From DASXBJ01 sp036491755 (GTDB lineage Bacteria > Chloroflexota > Dormibacteria > Dormibacterales > Dormibacteraceae), in the NCBI GenBank assembly GCA_036491755.1, contig DASXBJ010000074.1, positions 1 to 64,000 on the forward strand: 64,000 nucleotides of DNA, read 5' to 3'. The notes under the pieces were generated by a model. It ran no database searches, was not told where the DNA came from, and saw only the letters and a program-made list of their open reading frames with translations. Position 1 is the stretch's first letter, and each line of letters begins with the position of its first letter. The position numbers and the translations under genes are program-made. Shown here piece by piece: positions 24,565 through 33,261 of the stretch.

Positions 24565-26070
24565 GTGCAGTTAGTCCTGAGCTGGCCAGTTCGCCTCCTG
24601 ATCATCGGGATCTTGGCGTTCTCGCTGTTCGTGGATGGGGCAGGCTACATCTACCGGATCGCCAACCATGACCCGCTGACAGGCAATGTGGCCGGCCTGC
24701 CGCCGAACTTCGGAGGCTGGCAGCTGTACATCCACCGAGGCCTCGATCTCGCGGGTGGCACCCACATCGACTACCTGATGACCAATTTTCCTCCCGGCCA
24801 AAACCGCTGTGACGTTCAGCAGCGAACGATCCAGGTGATCAACAAGCGCGTCAACGGGCTCAACGTCAGCGAGCCCGAGATCCGCGGCGCCGGTAGCAAC
24901 TGCGACCGCATCACCGTCGATCTGGCGGGCGTCACGGCCGACCAGGCGCAGAAGACCATCGGCGCGGTCTCCAAGCTGGTTTACACGACCTGGGTTCCGG
25001 ACGCCAAGGTGACCAACGGTCCCGAAGCGGGTTACAAGCCTGCCTTCTCGGGGCTCACCGGAGACGACATCTCGAGCGCGAACGCGGCGATCGACCAGAC
25101 CGGCGTGAGCTGGGTGGTCAACGTCAGCTTCACCTCAACCGGCGGGACCAAGTTCGCCAACCTCACGCGGGCCAACGTCGCCGCGTGTCCCGGCGATCCA
25201 AACACCGTGGCCACCGCGAACTGCCCGCAGCGGCACCTGGCGATCTGGCTGGACCTCACTCAGGCGGACATAGACCACTGGGAAGACCCGGCGTATGTCT
25301 CGCAGGTCAGCTCCACATACAACCCGAGCTGCCTCTCGGCCCAAGCCCCGGGCGTCGTCTGCGGCAAGTTCCTGACCGACCCGATCACCCTGCAGGAGAT
25401 CGACGGGGGCCAGGCAACCATCAGCGGCAGCTTCACCCAGGCGAGCGCGACAGACCTGGCCACCGGGATCAACTCCGGCTCTCTGCCCGTTGACCTCCAG
25501 GTGCTCGACGTCACGCAGGTGAGCTCGACGTTGGGCGCTGAATCGGTGAAGCTCAGCCTCGCCGCGGGCCTGCTCGGGCTGTCGATCGTGGTCATCTTCA
25601 TGATCGTCTACTACCGCATTCCCGGCCTGCTGGCGAGCATCGCATTGCTGTTCTACGCTGCCGCCGTTCTCGCGGTCTTCAAGGTCGTGCCTGTGACGCT
25701 GACCCTGGCGGGCATCACCGGGTTCATCCTCTCGGTCGGCATGGCGGTCGACGCCAACGTGCTTATTTTCGAGCGCTTCAAAGAAGAGGTCAGATCCGGT
25801 CGCACCATCCCAGCCGCGGTCGACGCGGCCGTGAGACGCGCCTGGCCCGCGATCCGCGACTCCAACACCTCGACGTTCATCACCTGCGTCATCCTCGGTT
25901 TCGTCGGGCCTTCGCAGGTCAAGGGCTTCGCGATCACCCTCGGCATCGGCGTCATAGCCAGCCTGATCTCATCGATCATCGTCACGCACAACCTGCTGGC
26001 GATAGTCATGACCGCCAGCGGGTTGCGACGTCCCTCGCTTCTCGGAGTTGATCGTGCCCGAACCGTCTGA
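24565..26070 (+). CDS. secD: Protein translocase subunit SecD
   Basis: A 501-residue member of the SecDF RND-like complex, which uses the proton motive force to help SecYEG export. TM1 is near residues 8-28. A large extracytoplasmic P1 domain follows (GLDLAGGTHIDYLM, a conserved block), then five C-terminal TM segments with the motifs GITGFILSVGMAVDANVLIFERFKEE and SNTSTFITCVILGF. The external domain contains six cysteines, which is unusual (see findings). Leaderless-type GTG start. It overlaps secF by 17 nt. Confidence 0.94.
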   Translation: MQLVLSWPVRLLIIGILAFSLFVDGAGYIYRIANHDPLTGNVAGLPPNFGGWQLYIHRGLDLAGGTHIDYLMTNFPPGQNRCDVQQRTIQVINKRVNGLNVSEPEIRGAGSNCDRITVDLAGVTADQAQKTIGAVSKLVYTTWVPDAKVTNGPEAGYKPAFSGLTGDDISSANAAIDQTGVSWVVNVSFTSTGGTKFANLTRANVAACPGDPNTVATANCPQRHLAIWLDLTQADIDHWEDPAYVSQVSSTYNPSCLSAQAPGVVCGKFLTDPITLQEIDGGQATISGSFTQASATDLATGINSGSLPVDLQVLDVTQVSSTLGAESVKLSLAAGLLGLSIVVIFMIVYYRIPGLLASIALLFYAAAVLAVFKVVPVTLTLAGITGFILSVGMAVDANVLIFERFKEEVRSGRTIPAAVDAAVRRAWPAIRDSNTSTFITCVILGFVGPSQVKGFAITLGIGVIASLISSIIVTHNLLAIVMTASGLRRPSLLGVDRARTV

Positions 26071-27073
26071 CGTCGCGCCCCAAGACCAGAAGGCGGACGT
26101 CGTCGTCGAGGACACTTCGAAAGATGGCGCGCCCGCCGAGGTCGTCCGGGAGCCGCGGGTCCGCAGGCTCAACATCATCGGTCGCCGCAACATTTTCTTC
26201 GCGATCTCGCTGCTGATCATCATCCCGGGCATCATCTCCATGGCGACGAGGGGTTTCCTGCTCGGCATCGACTTCGCCGGCGGCACCGAGTTCACCGTCA
26301 ACTTCGTCGACAACCCGTCCATTTCGCAGGTGGAGGCCGCTGTCAACGCCGAAAACGACAACGGGTCTGTGATACAGACCACCGGCGGGGGGTTCATCAT
26401 TCGTTATCCGCCGCTGACTCCCCAGCAGCAAAAGTTGGTGGTGGACGACCTGCAGAGGCGGCTCGGCCCCATGAGCGGAGGAGCTCCTCAGCAGATCCTC
26501 GAGGTTGGCGGCACCATCGCGGGTGAGACCATCACGTTCGCGCTCCTGGCCCTCGTACTTGCTTCGGGAGCCATCCTGCTCCTCCTTGCCATCCGCTTCC
26601 GAAACGTGCCTGGAGGATGGCGCGCCGGCTTTCAGTTCGGCGGATCGGCTCTGTTCGCCTTGCTTCATGACGTCTTTCTTCTGACAGGCCTGTTCTCGAT
26701 CTTCGGCAAGGTCCTGAACCTGAGGATCGGCGAGATAGACAGCCTCTTCGTGACGGCGGTGCTCACGGTGGTCGGCTTTTCGGTCCACGACACGATCGTC
26801 GTGTTTGACCGGATCCGCGAGAACCTGCGCGTGAGCCAGCGGCTGTCTTTCGAGCAGGTGGTGAACCTCAGCATCATGCAAACGGCCGCACGGTCGATCA
26901 TCACGAGCTTCACCGTCGTCCTGGTTCTCGCCTCCATCCTGATCGCCGGTGGGACGACGCTCAAGGGCTTCGCGCTGGCCCTCCTCATAGGAATCGTTTC
27001 CGGAACCTACAGCTCGATCTTCAACGCCTCACCTCTGCTGGTTGTGTGGCGCAGGCTGCAACCGCTCCGCTGA
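26054..27073 (+). CDS. secF: Protein translocase subunit SecF
   Basis: About 339 residues. A 35-residue acidic cytoplasmic tail precedes TM1. The P4 domain follows with GIDFAGGTEFTVNF, then five TM segments bearing VLTVVGFSVHDTIVVFDRIRENLR, the SecF functional motif. GTG 26054 is chosen because GGAG (26044-26047) is 6 nt upstream; a TTG at 26048 is also in frame. It overlaps the secD end, so secD and secF form a coupled pair. Confidence 0.94.
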   Translation: MPEPSDVAPQDQKADVVVEDTSKDGAPAEVVREPRVRRLNIIGRRNIFFAISLLIIIPGIISMATRGFLLGIDFAGGTEFTVNFVDNPSISQVEAAVNAENDNGSVIQTTGGGFIIRYPPLTPQQQKLVVDDLQRRLGPMSGGAPQQILEVGGTIAGETITFALLALVLASGAILLLLAIRFRNVPGGWRAGFQFGGSALFALLHDVFLLTGLFSIFGKVLNLRIGEIDSLFVTAVLTVVGFSVHDTIVVFDRIRENLRVSQRLSFEQVVNLSIMQTAARSIITSFTVVLVLASILIAGGTTLKGFALALLIGIVSGTYSSIFNASPLLVVWRRLQPLR

Positions 27074-27088
27074 TCCAGGCTGGCGTAA

Positions 27089-27104
27089 GGTGTCCTGCGA
27101 CACC
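27089..27104 (+). other. Hairpin directly upstream of rimP
   Basis: GGTGTC-CTGC-GACACC forms a perfect 6-bp stem with a tetraloop, ending 4 nt before the rimP ATG. It may affect translation entry to the rimP-nusA-infB operon. No T-run follows. Confidence 0.4.
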
Positions 27105-27108
27105 GGAC

Positions 27109-27579
27109 ATGCCAACCTGGCCAATACCGTCACTGAAGGAGCTGCTCGAGCCGACGCTCAACCACATGGGTTATGAGCTTTACTCGCTCGACCAGTCGGG
27201 CACAGGCGGGCGCACCCTGCGCGTTTCGATCGATCACGCCGAGCCGATCACCATCGAGGATTGCGAGCGCGTCAGCCGCGTTGTCGGCCCCCTCATCGAT
27301 CACACCGAGCTGATCCACGGTCCATACGACCTCGAAGTCTCGTCCCCGGGCGCCGAGCGTCCGTTGCGCACGCAGCCGGATTACGCGCGTTTCCTTGGCC
27401 GGCGGGTGAACATCAGGTATCGCACCGGCGAATCGGAGAGCGTGGTGGAAGGCCAGCTGGTCGCCGTCGACACAGCCGGCATCGCCGTTCAGGCCCTCGG
27501 CGCGCGCGGCCGCGCGCCGGTCATCGTGCATATAGCGTGGAGTGACGTTGTCGCGGGCAGGCTCGCGGTCGCCATCTGA
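27109..27579 (+). CDS. rimP: Ribosome maturation factor RimP
   Basis: A 156-residue RimP needed for 30S maturation. The two-domain layout is clear: the N-terminal part contains LEPTLNHMGYELYSLDQSG and DCERVSRVVGPLID, with the signature YDLEVSSPGAERPLRTQPDYARFLGRRV, followed by an SH3-like C-terminal domain. The ATG at 27109 fits the family length. It heads rimP-nusA-ylxR-infB-rbfA; nusA starts 38 nt before its end. Confidence 0.92.
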   Translation: MPTWPIPSLKELLEPTLNHMGYELYSLDQSGTGGRTLRVSIDHAEPITIEDCERVSRVVGPLIDHTELIHGPYDLEVSSPGAERPLRTQPDYARFLGRRVNIRYRTGESESVVEGQLVAVDTAGIAVQALGARGRAPVIVHIAWSDVVAGRLAVAI

Positions 27580-28573
27580 ACAGTCCACCGATAGCTTCGG
27601 CGAAGCGCTGACTGCGCTTTGCGCGGAGGTGGGCATACCTTTCGACGAGATGCTCCACACGGTGGAGGGCGCGCTGGCGGCCGCATACAGGCGCGCGTTC
27701 AACCCTCCAGGCGACATCACGATCAAGCTCGACATCAAGACCGGAGCGCTGGACGTGCGCAGTCATGTGCTCCGGCCGGATGGAACCGCAGTGGTCGAGC
27801 AGCTGCCGTCTGAGGACTTCAAGCGCATGGCGGCGCAGACCGCCAAGCACGCGGTCCTGCGCCACATCCACGATCTCGAGCGCGACAAGGTGCTCCGCGA
27901 CGTCGCCGAGCACAAGGGGGAGCTCTCGTCTGGAGTCGTCGACCGGATCGAGGCCGGGACGGTCTACGTCGACCTGGGGCGTGCCGAAGGCGTGATGCCG
28001 CCCGAGGAGCAGATCCCAGGCGAGCAGCTCCACGTGGGGCGCCCGGTCCTGGTGGTCATCCTCGACACGCAGCGCAACCCGCGCCAGGCGCAGGTGCGAG
28101 TGTCGCGGGCGGCGCGATCGTTCGTCAACCGCCTGCTCGAAGCCGAGGTCCCGGAGATCAAAGCCGGCACAGTCGAGATCCGGGCGATTGCGCGCGAGCC
28201 GGGCCTCCGCACGAAGATCGCGGTCTCCGCGACGCAGCCCGGGCTCGATCCGGTGGGCGCATGCGTCGGCCCCAAGGGCGTGCGTCACCGCGCGATCCTG
28301 AGCGAGCTCGCCAACGAGCACGTCGACATCGTCCCCTGGTCGGACGATCCGGAGGCGTTCGTGGCCGCTTCGCTGGGCCCCGCGCGAGCGGAGTCCGTGT
28401 CCATCGACCGAGCCACGAGGACGGCGACCGTCCTGGTGCCGCGAGCCCAGCTGTCGCTTGCGATCGGCCGCGACGGGCAGAACGCACGCCTGGCGGCCAA
28501 GCTGACCGGCCTGCGCATCGACATCAAACCGAGCGACCCCATCGCCGCGGCGCCTGTCGATGCCGGGTCGTGA
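27542..28573 (+). CDS. nusA: Transcription termination/antitermination factor NusA
   Basis: A 343-residue NusA with the N-terminal RNA polymerase-binding domain (FGEALTALCAEVGIPFDEMLHTVEGALAAAYRRAF), an S1 domain (ELSSGVVDRIEAGTVYVDLG), and two KH domains (DPVGACVGPKGVRHRAILSEL and LVPRAQLSLAIGRDGQNARLAAKLTG). No C-terminal acidic repeats, as in actinobacterial and other short NusA proteins. GTG 27542 adds about 18 residues before the conserved domain and overlaps rimP. No nearer canonical start exists, so the true start is uncertain. Confidence 0.93.
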   Translation: MTLSRAGSRSPSEQSTDSFGEALTALCAEVGIPFDEMLHTVEGALAAAYRRAFNPPGDITIKLDIKTGALDVRSHVLRPDGTAVVEQLPSEDFKRMAAQTAKHAVLRHIHDLERDKVLRDVAEHKGELSSGVVDRIEAGTVYVDLGRAEGVMPPEEQIPGEQLHVGRPVLVVILDTQRNPRQAQVRVSRAARSFVNRLLEAEVPEIKAGTVEIRAIAREPGLRTKIAVSATQPGLDPVGACVGPKGVRHRAILSELANEHVDIVPWSDDPEAFVAASLGPARAESVSIDRATRTATVLVPRAQLSLAIGRDGQNARLAAKLTGLRIDIKPSDPIAAAPVDAGS

Positions 28574-28856
28574 ACGCCCGGCGCGGCGCGGCGGAGTCGG
28601 GATCCGGACGTGCGTGGGCTGCCGGACCGAAGGCGACAAGAAGGCGCTGATCCGGGTCGTTCGCCGTCCGGGAGGCGGGGCCACCATTGACTCCTCCGGG
28701 CGCGCGACGGGTCGCGGCGCTTACCTTCACGCGGACGGCGCATGCGTGGAGTCGGCCCGCAAGAAGCGCTCCCTGGACCGAGCTTTGCGAACGACGATCC
28801 AACCCGAGGTGTGGGTCGAGCTGGACGGTCATGCCCGCTCGAGCTCCGCGCCCTAA
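28560..28856 (+). CDS. ylxR: YlxR family RNA/nucleoid-binding protein (DUF448)
   Basis: 98 residues with the family motif RTCVGCRTEGDKKALIRVVRRPGGG, the DSSGRATGRGAYLHADGAC block and a basic helix (KKRSLDRALR). YlxR-type proteins sit between nusA and infB in most Gram-positive genomes and bind RNA or act in transcription. ATG lies 14 nt inside the end of nusA. Confidence 0.88.
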   Translation: MPGRERPARRGGVGIRTCVGCRTEGDKKALIRVVRRPGGGATIDSSGRATGRGAYLHADGACVESARKKRSLDRALRTTIQPEVWVELDGHARSSSAP

Positions 28857-28914
28857 CCCTCTCCACGCGAGGGCGAGGCAGGTGCGGCTGAGGTTTCGAA
28901 TTCGCTCAGACCGG

Positions 28915-28920
28915 CATAAT
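28915..28920 (+). promoter_or_regulatory. Possible -10 element before infB
   Basis: CATAAT, one mismatch from TATAAT, lies 12 nt before the infB ATG in an otherwise GC-rich 76-nt gap after ylxR. No ribosome-binding site follows. It may supply an internal promoter for infB. Confidence 0.3.
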
Positions 28921-28932
28921 CAATAGTCCGGC

Positions 28933-30915
28933 ATGAAGACACACGAACTCGCGCGCGAACTTGGAATCAGCCAGAAAGAGCTGGTGAACTTTCTCCAGCA
29001 GCGAAGGCTGACTCGCAACGCGGCCGCGCCCCTCGCGCCCGCGGCGATCGAGGCCGCGCGGTCGGCGTTCAAGCCACTGTCAGCCGCGCCAAAGATCGAA
29101 ACCAACGGTGACCGCAGGGTCTCCCTGCCGCCGACCCTGTCTGTGAAGGACCTCGCGGACAAGCTTGGGGTGGGCCCCGTCGAGGTGATTAAGAAGCTCA
29201 TGGCGTCGAAGATCCTGGCCACCATGAACCAGGTCATCGACTTCGCCACCGCCGAGATCGTGGCGGACGAGTTCGGGTTCACTGTCGAAACGGTATCGAG
29301 CGAGGACGTCGTCGCCGTCGAATCGGCCGAAGGCGAGGGCAACGTTGTAACGACCTCGCGCGAGGAGCTCTTCTCGCTCGCCAACGAAGATCCCGCCAAG
29401 CTCAGGGAGCGGCCTCCGATCGTCACGGTGCTGGGCCACGTCGACCATGGCAAAACGTCGATTCTCGACGCCATCCGCAAGACGCGTGTTGCTTCTGGCG
29501 AGGCCGGAGGCATCACCCAGCGCATCGGGGCTTACAAGATCGAGACCGCGGACGGCCACCCGGTCGTCTTCATCGACACGCCGGGCCACGAGGCGTTCAC
29601 TGCAATGCGCGCCCGCGGAGCGCAGGTCACCGATCTGGTGGTGCTCGTGGTCGCCGCCGACGATGGCGTGAAGCCGCAGACCATCGAGGCGATCCACCAT
29701 GCGCGCGCCGCCAGGGTTCCCATCATCGTCGCCATCAACAAGATGGACAGAGAGGATGCCAACCCGGACCGGGTGCACCAGGAGCTCGCCGAGCAGGGGA
29801 TCGTCACACGCCACTACGGCGGCGAGCACGAGTGCGTGCATCTCAGCGCCCGCACGGGTCAGGGTATCGACGACCTCCTCACGACGATCGTTCTCTCGTC
29901 GGACATCCTCGAGCTGAAGGCCAACCCGGATCGCAACGCGATCGGCACGATAGTGGACGCCCACCTCGAGCGCGGCCGGGGACCCGTGGCGACCGTCCTC
30001 GTGCAGGCGGGGACGCTGAAAGTCGGCAATGACTTTGTCTGCGGACACATCTATGGCCGCGTCCGCGCGCTCGCGGACGATCGCGGTCAGAGCGTGAACG
30101 AAGCACCACCCGCCACCCCGGTCGTGGTGTCAGGCATGAGCGAGGTTCCCCAGGCCGGCGACATCTTCCAGGTGGTCGGCTCGGAAAAGGCGGCCCGCCA
30201 GATCGCCCTTACCAAGCTGACCGAGAAGCGCACGACCGAAGCCGCCCGGGACTTCGCGCCGCGCATCACCCTCGAGGAGCTTGCCCGCCGCGCCAAGGAG
30301 GGAGAGGTCAAAGAGCTCAGCCTCGTGGTCAAGGCCGACGCCCAGGGCACGCTCGAAGCTCTGCTCAACGCGCTCCAGAAGATCGAAGACCCGGTGGTCG
30401 CGATCAAGATCGTCGGCCAGGGCGTCGGGGCTGTCAGCGACTCGGACCTGCTGCTCGCCAGTGTTTCAAACGCGATCATCGTCTGCTTCAACCTGAAGCC
30501 GACCCCTTCGTCCACCGCGGCCGCCGAACGCGCCAAGGTCGAGGTCCGCTACTACGACGTCATCTACAAGCTGACGGAAGACGTCGAGCGGGCGGCCAAG
30601 GGAATGCGCGAACCCACCTTCAGGCAGATTCACGAAGGCAAGGTCGAGGTCGTCACGCCGATCAAGATCCCGCGGCTGGGCATCGTAGCCGGCAGCCGCG
30701 TGCTGGAGGGCAAGGTCAGCCGTGGAGGCTGGGTCAAGCTTTTCCGAGGCCGCGAGCAGGTTTTCGAAGGTCGAATCACGTCGCTCAAGCATTTCAAGGA
30801 AGACGTGCGCGAGATGCCGGCCGGGCAGGAGTGCGGCATCGGTCTCGAGGGTTACGAAACGTTCACCGCCGGGGACACGATGGAGACGTATCGACTCGAG
30901 CGGGAAGAAATTTAA
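28933..30915 (+). CDS. infB: Translation initiation factor IF-2
   Basis: A 660-residue initiation GTPase that brings fMet-tRNA to the P site. Residues 1-110 hold two short IF2_N helical modules (THELARELGISQKELVNFL; LSVKDLADKLGVGPVEVIKKLM) with almost no disordered linker, so it is a compact form. G1 is GHVDHGKT (168-175), G3 DTPGHEAF, G4 NKMD. Domains II, III and the fMet-binding C2 domain (SRGGWVKLFRGREQVFEGRITSLKHFKEDV...CGIGLEGY) are complete. ATG start. Confidence 0.96.
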   Translation: MKTHELARELGISQKELVNFLQQRRLTRNAAAPLAPAAIEAARSAFKPLSAAPKIETNGDRRVSLPPTLSVKDLADKLGVGPVEVIKKLMASKILATMNQVIDFATAEIVADEFGFTVETVSSEDVVAVESAEGEGNVVTTSREELFSLANEDPAKLRERPPIVTVLGHVDHGKTSILDAIRKTRVASGEAGGITQRIGAYKIETADGHPVVFIDTPGHEAFTAMRARGAQVTDLVVLVVAADDGVKPQTIEAIHHARAARVPIIVAINKMDREDANPDRVHQELAEQGIVTRHYGGEHECVHLSARTGQGIDDLLTTIVLSSDILELKANPDRNAIGTIVDAHLERGRGPVATVLVQAGTLKVGNDFVCGHIYGRVRALADDRGQSVNEAPPATPVVVSGMSEVPQAGDIFQVVGSEKAARQIALTKLTEKRTTEAARDFAPRITLEELARRAKEGEVKELSLVVKADAQGTLEALLNALQKIEDPVVAIKIVGQGVGAVSDSDLLLASVSNAIIVCFNLKPTPSSTAAAERAKVEVRYYDVIYKLTEDVERAAKGMREPTFRQIHEGKVEVVTPIKIPRLGIVAGSRVLEGKVSRGGWVKLFRGREQVFEGRITSLKHFKEDVREMPAGQECGIGLEGYETFTAGDTMETYRLEREEI

Positions 30916-30996
30916 GCAAGGCGTGACTTGCTGCCACGAAATCAGGCGCTTCGCGTTGTTTCGCGAGGCGCGCGTAAATTGACAGCGGAGGTCGTC

Positions 30997-31371
30997 ATGA
31001 CCAGCTACCGCGCCGACCAGGTTGGCGAGCAGGTGCGTGAGGAGATCATGTCCATCATTCGACGTGACTTGAAGGATCCGCGCATCGGTTTCGTGAGCAT
31101 CACCGCGGTTCGCATGTCGCCCGACCTGCGCCAGGCTCGGGTGCGAGTGAGCGTGCTGGGCAATCCCGAGCAGAAGAAGGAGTCTTTGGCGGGGCTCGTC
31201 TCGGCGCGAGGCCTGGTCAGGCGCGAGCTGGGCCGGCGCCTGCAGAATCTCCGGTACGCGCCCGAGCTGCGCTTCGAGCTCGACCCGTCGATCGAGTACA
31301 GCGTGCACATCTCCGAACTCCTCAAAGAAGTTCTGCCGCAGAGTGACGCGGGCGGGGAGGAGGAGTCATAG
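30997..31371 (+). CDS. rbfA: Ribosome-binding factor A
   Basis: A 124-residue KH-fold cold-shock/30S maturation factor. It contains RADQVGEQVREEIMSIIRRDLKDPRIGFVSITAVRMSPDLRQARVRVSVLG in blocks typical of RbfA. ATG 30997 is preceded by GGAGGT at about 5 nt; longer in-frame starts upstream are not conserved. The stop TAG overlaps the nrnA start as ATAG. Confidence 0.93.
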   Translation: MTSYRADQVGEQVREEIMSIIRRDLKDPRIGFVSITAVRMSPDLRQARVRVSVLGNPEQKKESLAGLVSARGLVRRELGRRLQNLRYAPELRFELDPSIEYSVHISELLKEVLPQSDAGGEEES

Positions 31372-32369
31372 AGGCGGCAAACCAGGCACGTCACCTGTAC
31401 GACGAGATAAAGGAGCTCATCGACGCCAACCAGGAGATCCTGATCTTCGGGCACAAGGACGCCGACGGCGACACCCTTGGCTGCAGCCTCGCCTTTGCGG
31501 AGGCCCTTCGCGCGGCGGGCAAGGACGTGTGGGTCCTCATTCCGCCGCCGCTGCCTCAGATGTACACGTTCCTGCCCGGCTTCACTGAGGTCGCATCGGA
31601 GCCGCCCCACGGCATCGACCCGCAGCTCGTCTTCTTTTTCGATTCGGGAAACCTGGAGCGCTCCGGCGGCAGCGTCAAGCGGATCGCCGAGCACGCGGTG
31701 ATCGTCAACATCGACCACCACCCGTCAAACTCGCGGTTCGGAGACGTCAACGTCATCGATCCGGCGGCGTCGGCGGTGGGCCAGATGGTGATGGAGATGC
31801 TCGACCACTTCGGCTACCCGATCACCCCGACGATGGCCACCAACCTGTATGTGGCCCTGCTCACCGACACTGGTGGATTCCGGCACGAGAACACCACTCC
31901 TCGGGCCCTGGACGACGCGGCCAGGCTCGCCCGGCTCGGCGCGGATCCCGGGCTCATCGCGACCCTCGTCTACAAGATGCGGCCCGAGACGACGTTGAAG
32001 CTCAGTGGCCTGGCGCTCGCGACCATGCGGGTCGAGCTCGACGGGAAGCTCGCCTGGGCGAAGGTCACACGGCGAATGCTGCGGGAGGCGGGAGCCGTCA
32101 TGGCCGAATCGGAAGGCATCATCGACACGCTGAACAGCATCGCGGGGCTGGAGATCGCCATCCTGTTCAAGGAAGTACAGAGCGAGCTGACGAAGATCAG
32201 CGTACGGAGCCGCGGCGGAGTCGACGCTGCCGCGCTGTGCGCGTCGTTCGGCGGCGGCGGGCACGTTCGCGCGGCGGGGGCCGAGATTGAAAAGCCGCTG
32301 GACGAAGCCGTGAAAATCGTCCTGGCCGCCGCCAAGGAGGCCATCCATGTCTCCTCGTCAGAAGGCTGA
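31368..32369 (+). CDS. nrnA: DHH-family nanoRNase/pAp phosphatase (NrnA-like), ATA start
   Basis: About 333 residues. Motif I is LIFGHKDADGDTLGCSLAF, the DHH motif VNIDHHPSN, and the C-terminal DHHA1 motif SFGGGGHVRAAGAEI, all expected for a Mn-dependent oligoribonuclease that degrades 2-5 nt RNAs and pAp. Motif I, which supplies metal ligands, lies upstream of the first canonical start (GTG 31527). The frame opens only at 31347. ATA 31368 sits in a 4-nt ATAG overlap with the rbfA stop, after a very strong Shine-Dalgarno run GGAGGAGGAG. ATA is therefore the best start. The rbfA-nrnA-truB order is common in Gram-positive bacteria. Confidence 0.92.
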   Translation: MEAANQARHLYDEIKELIDANQEILIFGHKDADGDTLGCSLAFAEALRAAGKDVWVLIPPPLPQMYTFLPGFTEVASEPPHGIDPQLVFFFDSGNLERSGGSVKRIAEHAVIVNIDHHPSNSRFGDVNVIDPAASAVGQMVMEMLDHFGYPITPTMATNLYVALLTDTGGFRHENTTPRALDDAARLARLGADPGLIATLVYKMRPETTLKLSGLALATMRVELDGKLAWAKVTRRMLREAGAVMAESEGIIDTLNSIAGLEIAILFKEVQSELTKISVRSRGGVDAAALCASFGGGGHVRAAGAEIEKPLDEAVKIVLAAAKEAIHVSSSEG

Positions 32370-33261
32370 TTCGCCGCCCTTTCCGAGCGGTGTCCTGAAT
32401 GTCGACAAGGCGGCCGGGGAAACGTCGTTCGCGGTCGTCAGCCGCCTTCGCCGGCTGACAGGCGCCCACCGGGTCGGGCACGCGGGCACCCTCGATCCGC
32501 TCGCCACCGGCGTTCTGCCCATCCTGTTCGAGTCCGCGACCAGGCTCGCCGAATTCGCGCTGCGGCTGTCGAAGACCTACGTCGCCGACATCCACCTGGG
32601 CTACGCCACGGCGACCGACGACGCGGAGGCGGATCGAGAACCCGTCGGCGACCCCAGCGGCCTGACCCGGGAGACGCTGGAGCTGGCGCTGTCGGCCTTC
32701 ACGGGCCGCATCCTGCAGGAGCCGCCGGCATTCTCGGCGGTCAAGGTCGAGGGCAAGCGCGCCTACAAGCTGGCCCGCGCTGGAACCGTGACCCGGCCCG
32801 AGGCGCGTGAGGTCACCGTTTACGAAGCGACGCTGCTCGACTTCCAGGCGGGCCATGAGGCGGTTGCGCGGGTGGAGATCCGCTGCGGCAGCGGAACATA
32901 CCTGCGCTCGATCGCGCGCGATCTCGGCGCACGGCTCGAAGTCGGCGGATACCTGGGCCGGCTGGTGCGCACCGCCTACGGGCCTCTCGCGATCGAGTCC
33001 GCGCTTCGGTCGGACGACATCACGACCGCGGAAGCCGTCCGCGACTCGCTGCTTCCGGCCGAAGTCATACTGCCGGACATGGAGCACGTGAAGCTCAACA
33101 TCGAGCAGGCGGCGATGGTGCGGCAGGGCCGCGCGGTGCGGGTGCTTCCGGAGCCAGGGCCGGGCCCGCTTCGCGCGCATGACGGCGCCGGACGGCTGAT
33201 CGCCCTGGGCCATGCCGACCCATTGCGGCGCACCTTCGTGCCCGAGAAGGTCTTCAACTGA
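32347..33261 (+). CDS. truB: tRNA pseudouridine-55 synthase
   Basis: A 304-residue TruB. The catalytic Asp is D50 in HAGTLDPLATGVLP. The family blocks GVLNVDKAAGETSFAVV, KTYVADIHLGYATATDD and CGSGTYLRSIARDLG are present, with a C-terminal PUA-like region. It makes Psi55 in the T loop of tRNAs. ATG start 23 nt inside the end of nrnA; the stop overlaps ribF as CTGA. Confidence 0.95.
   Translation: MSPRQKADSPPFPSGVLNVDKAAGETSFAVVSRLRRLTGAHRVGHAGTLDPLATGVLPILFESATRLAEFALRLSKTYVADIHLGYATATDDAEADREPVGDPSGLTRETLELALSAFTGRILQEPPAFSAVKVEGKRAYKLARAGTVTRPEAREVTVYEATLLDFQAGHEAVARVEIRCGSGTYLRSIARDLGARLEVGGYLGRLVRTAYGPLAIESALRSDDITTAEAVRDSLLPAEVILPDMEHVKLNIEQAAMVRQGRAVRVLPEPGPGPLRAHDGAGRLIALGHADPLRRTFVPEKVFN

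Noticed and set aside
31527..32369. nrnA called from GTG 31527
   Set aside because: This would delete motif I (GHKDADGDT) needed for catalysis.
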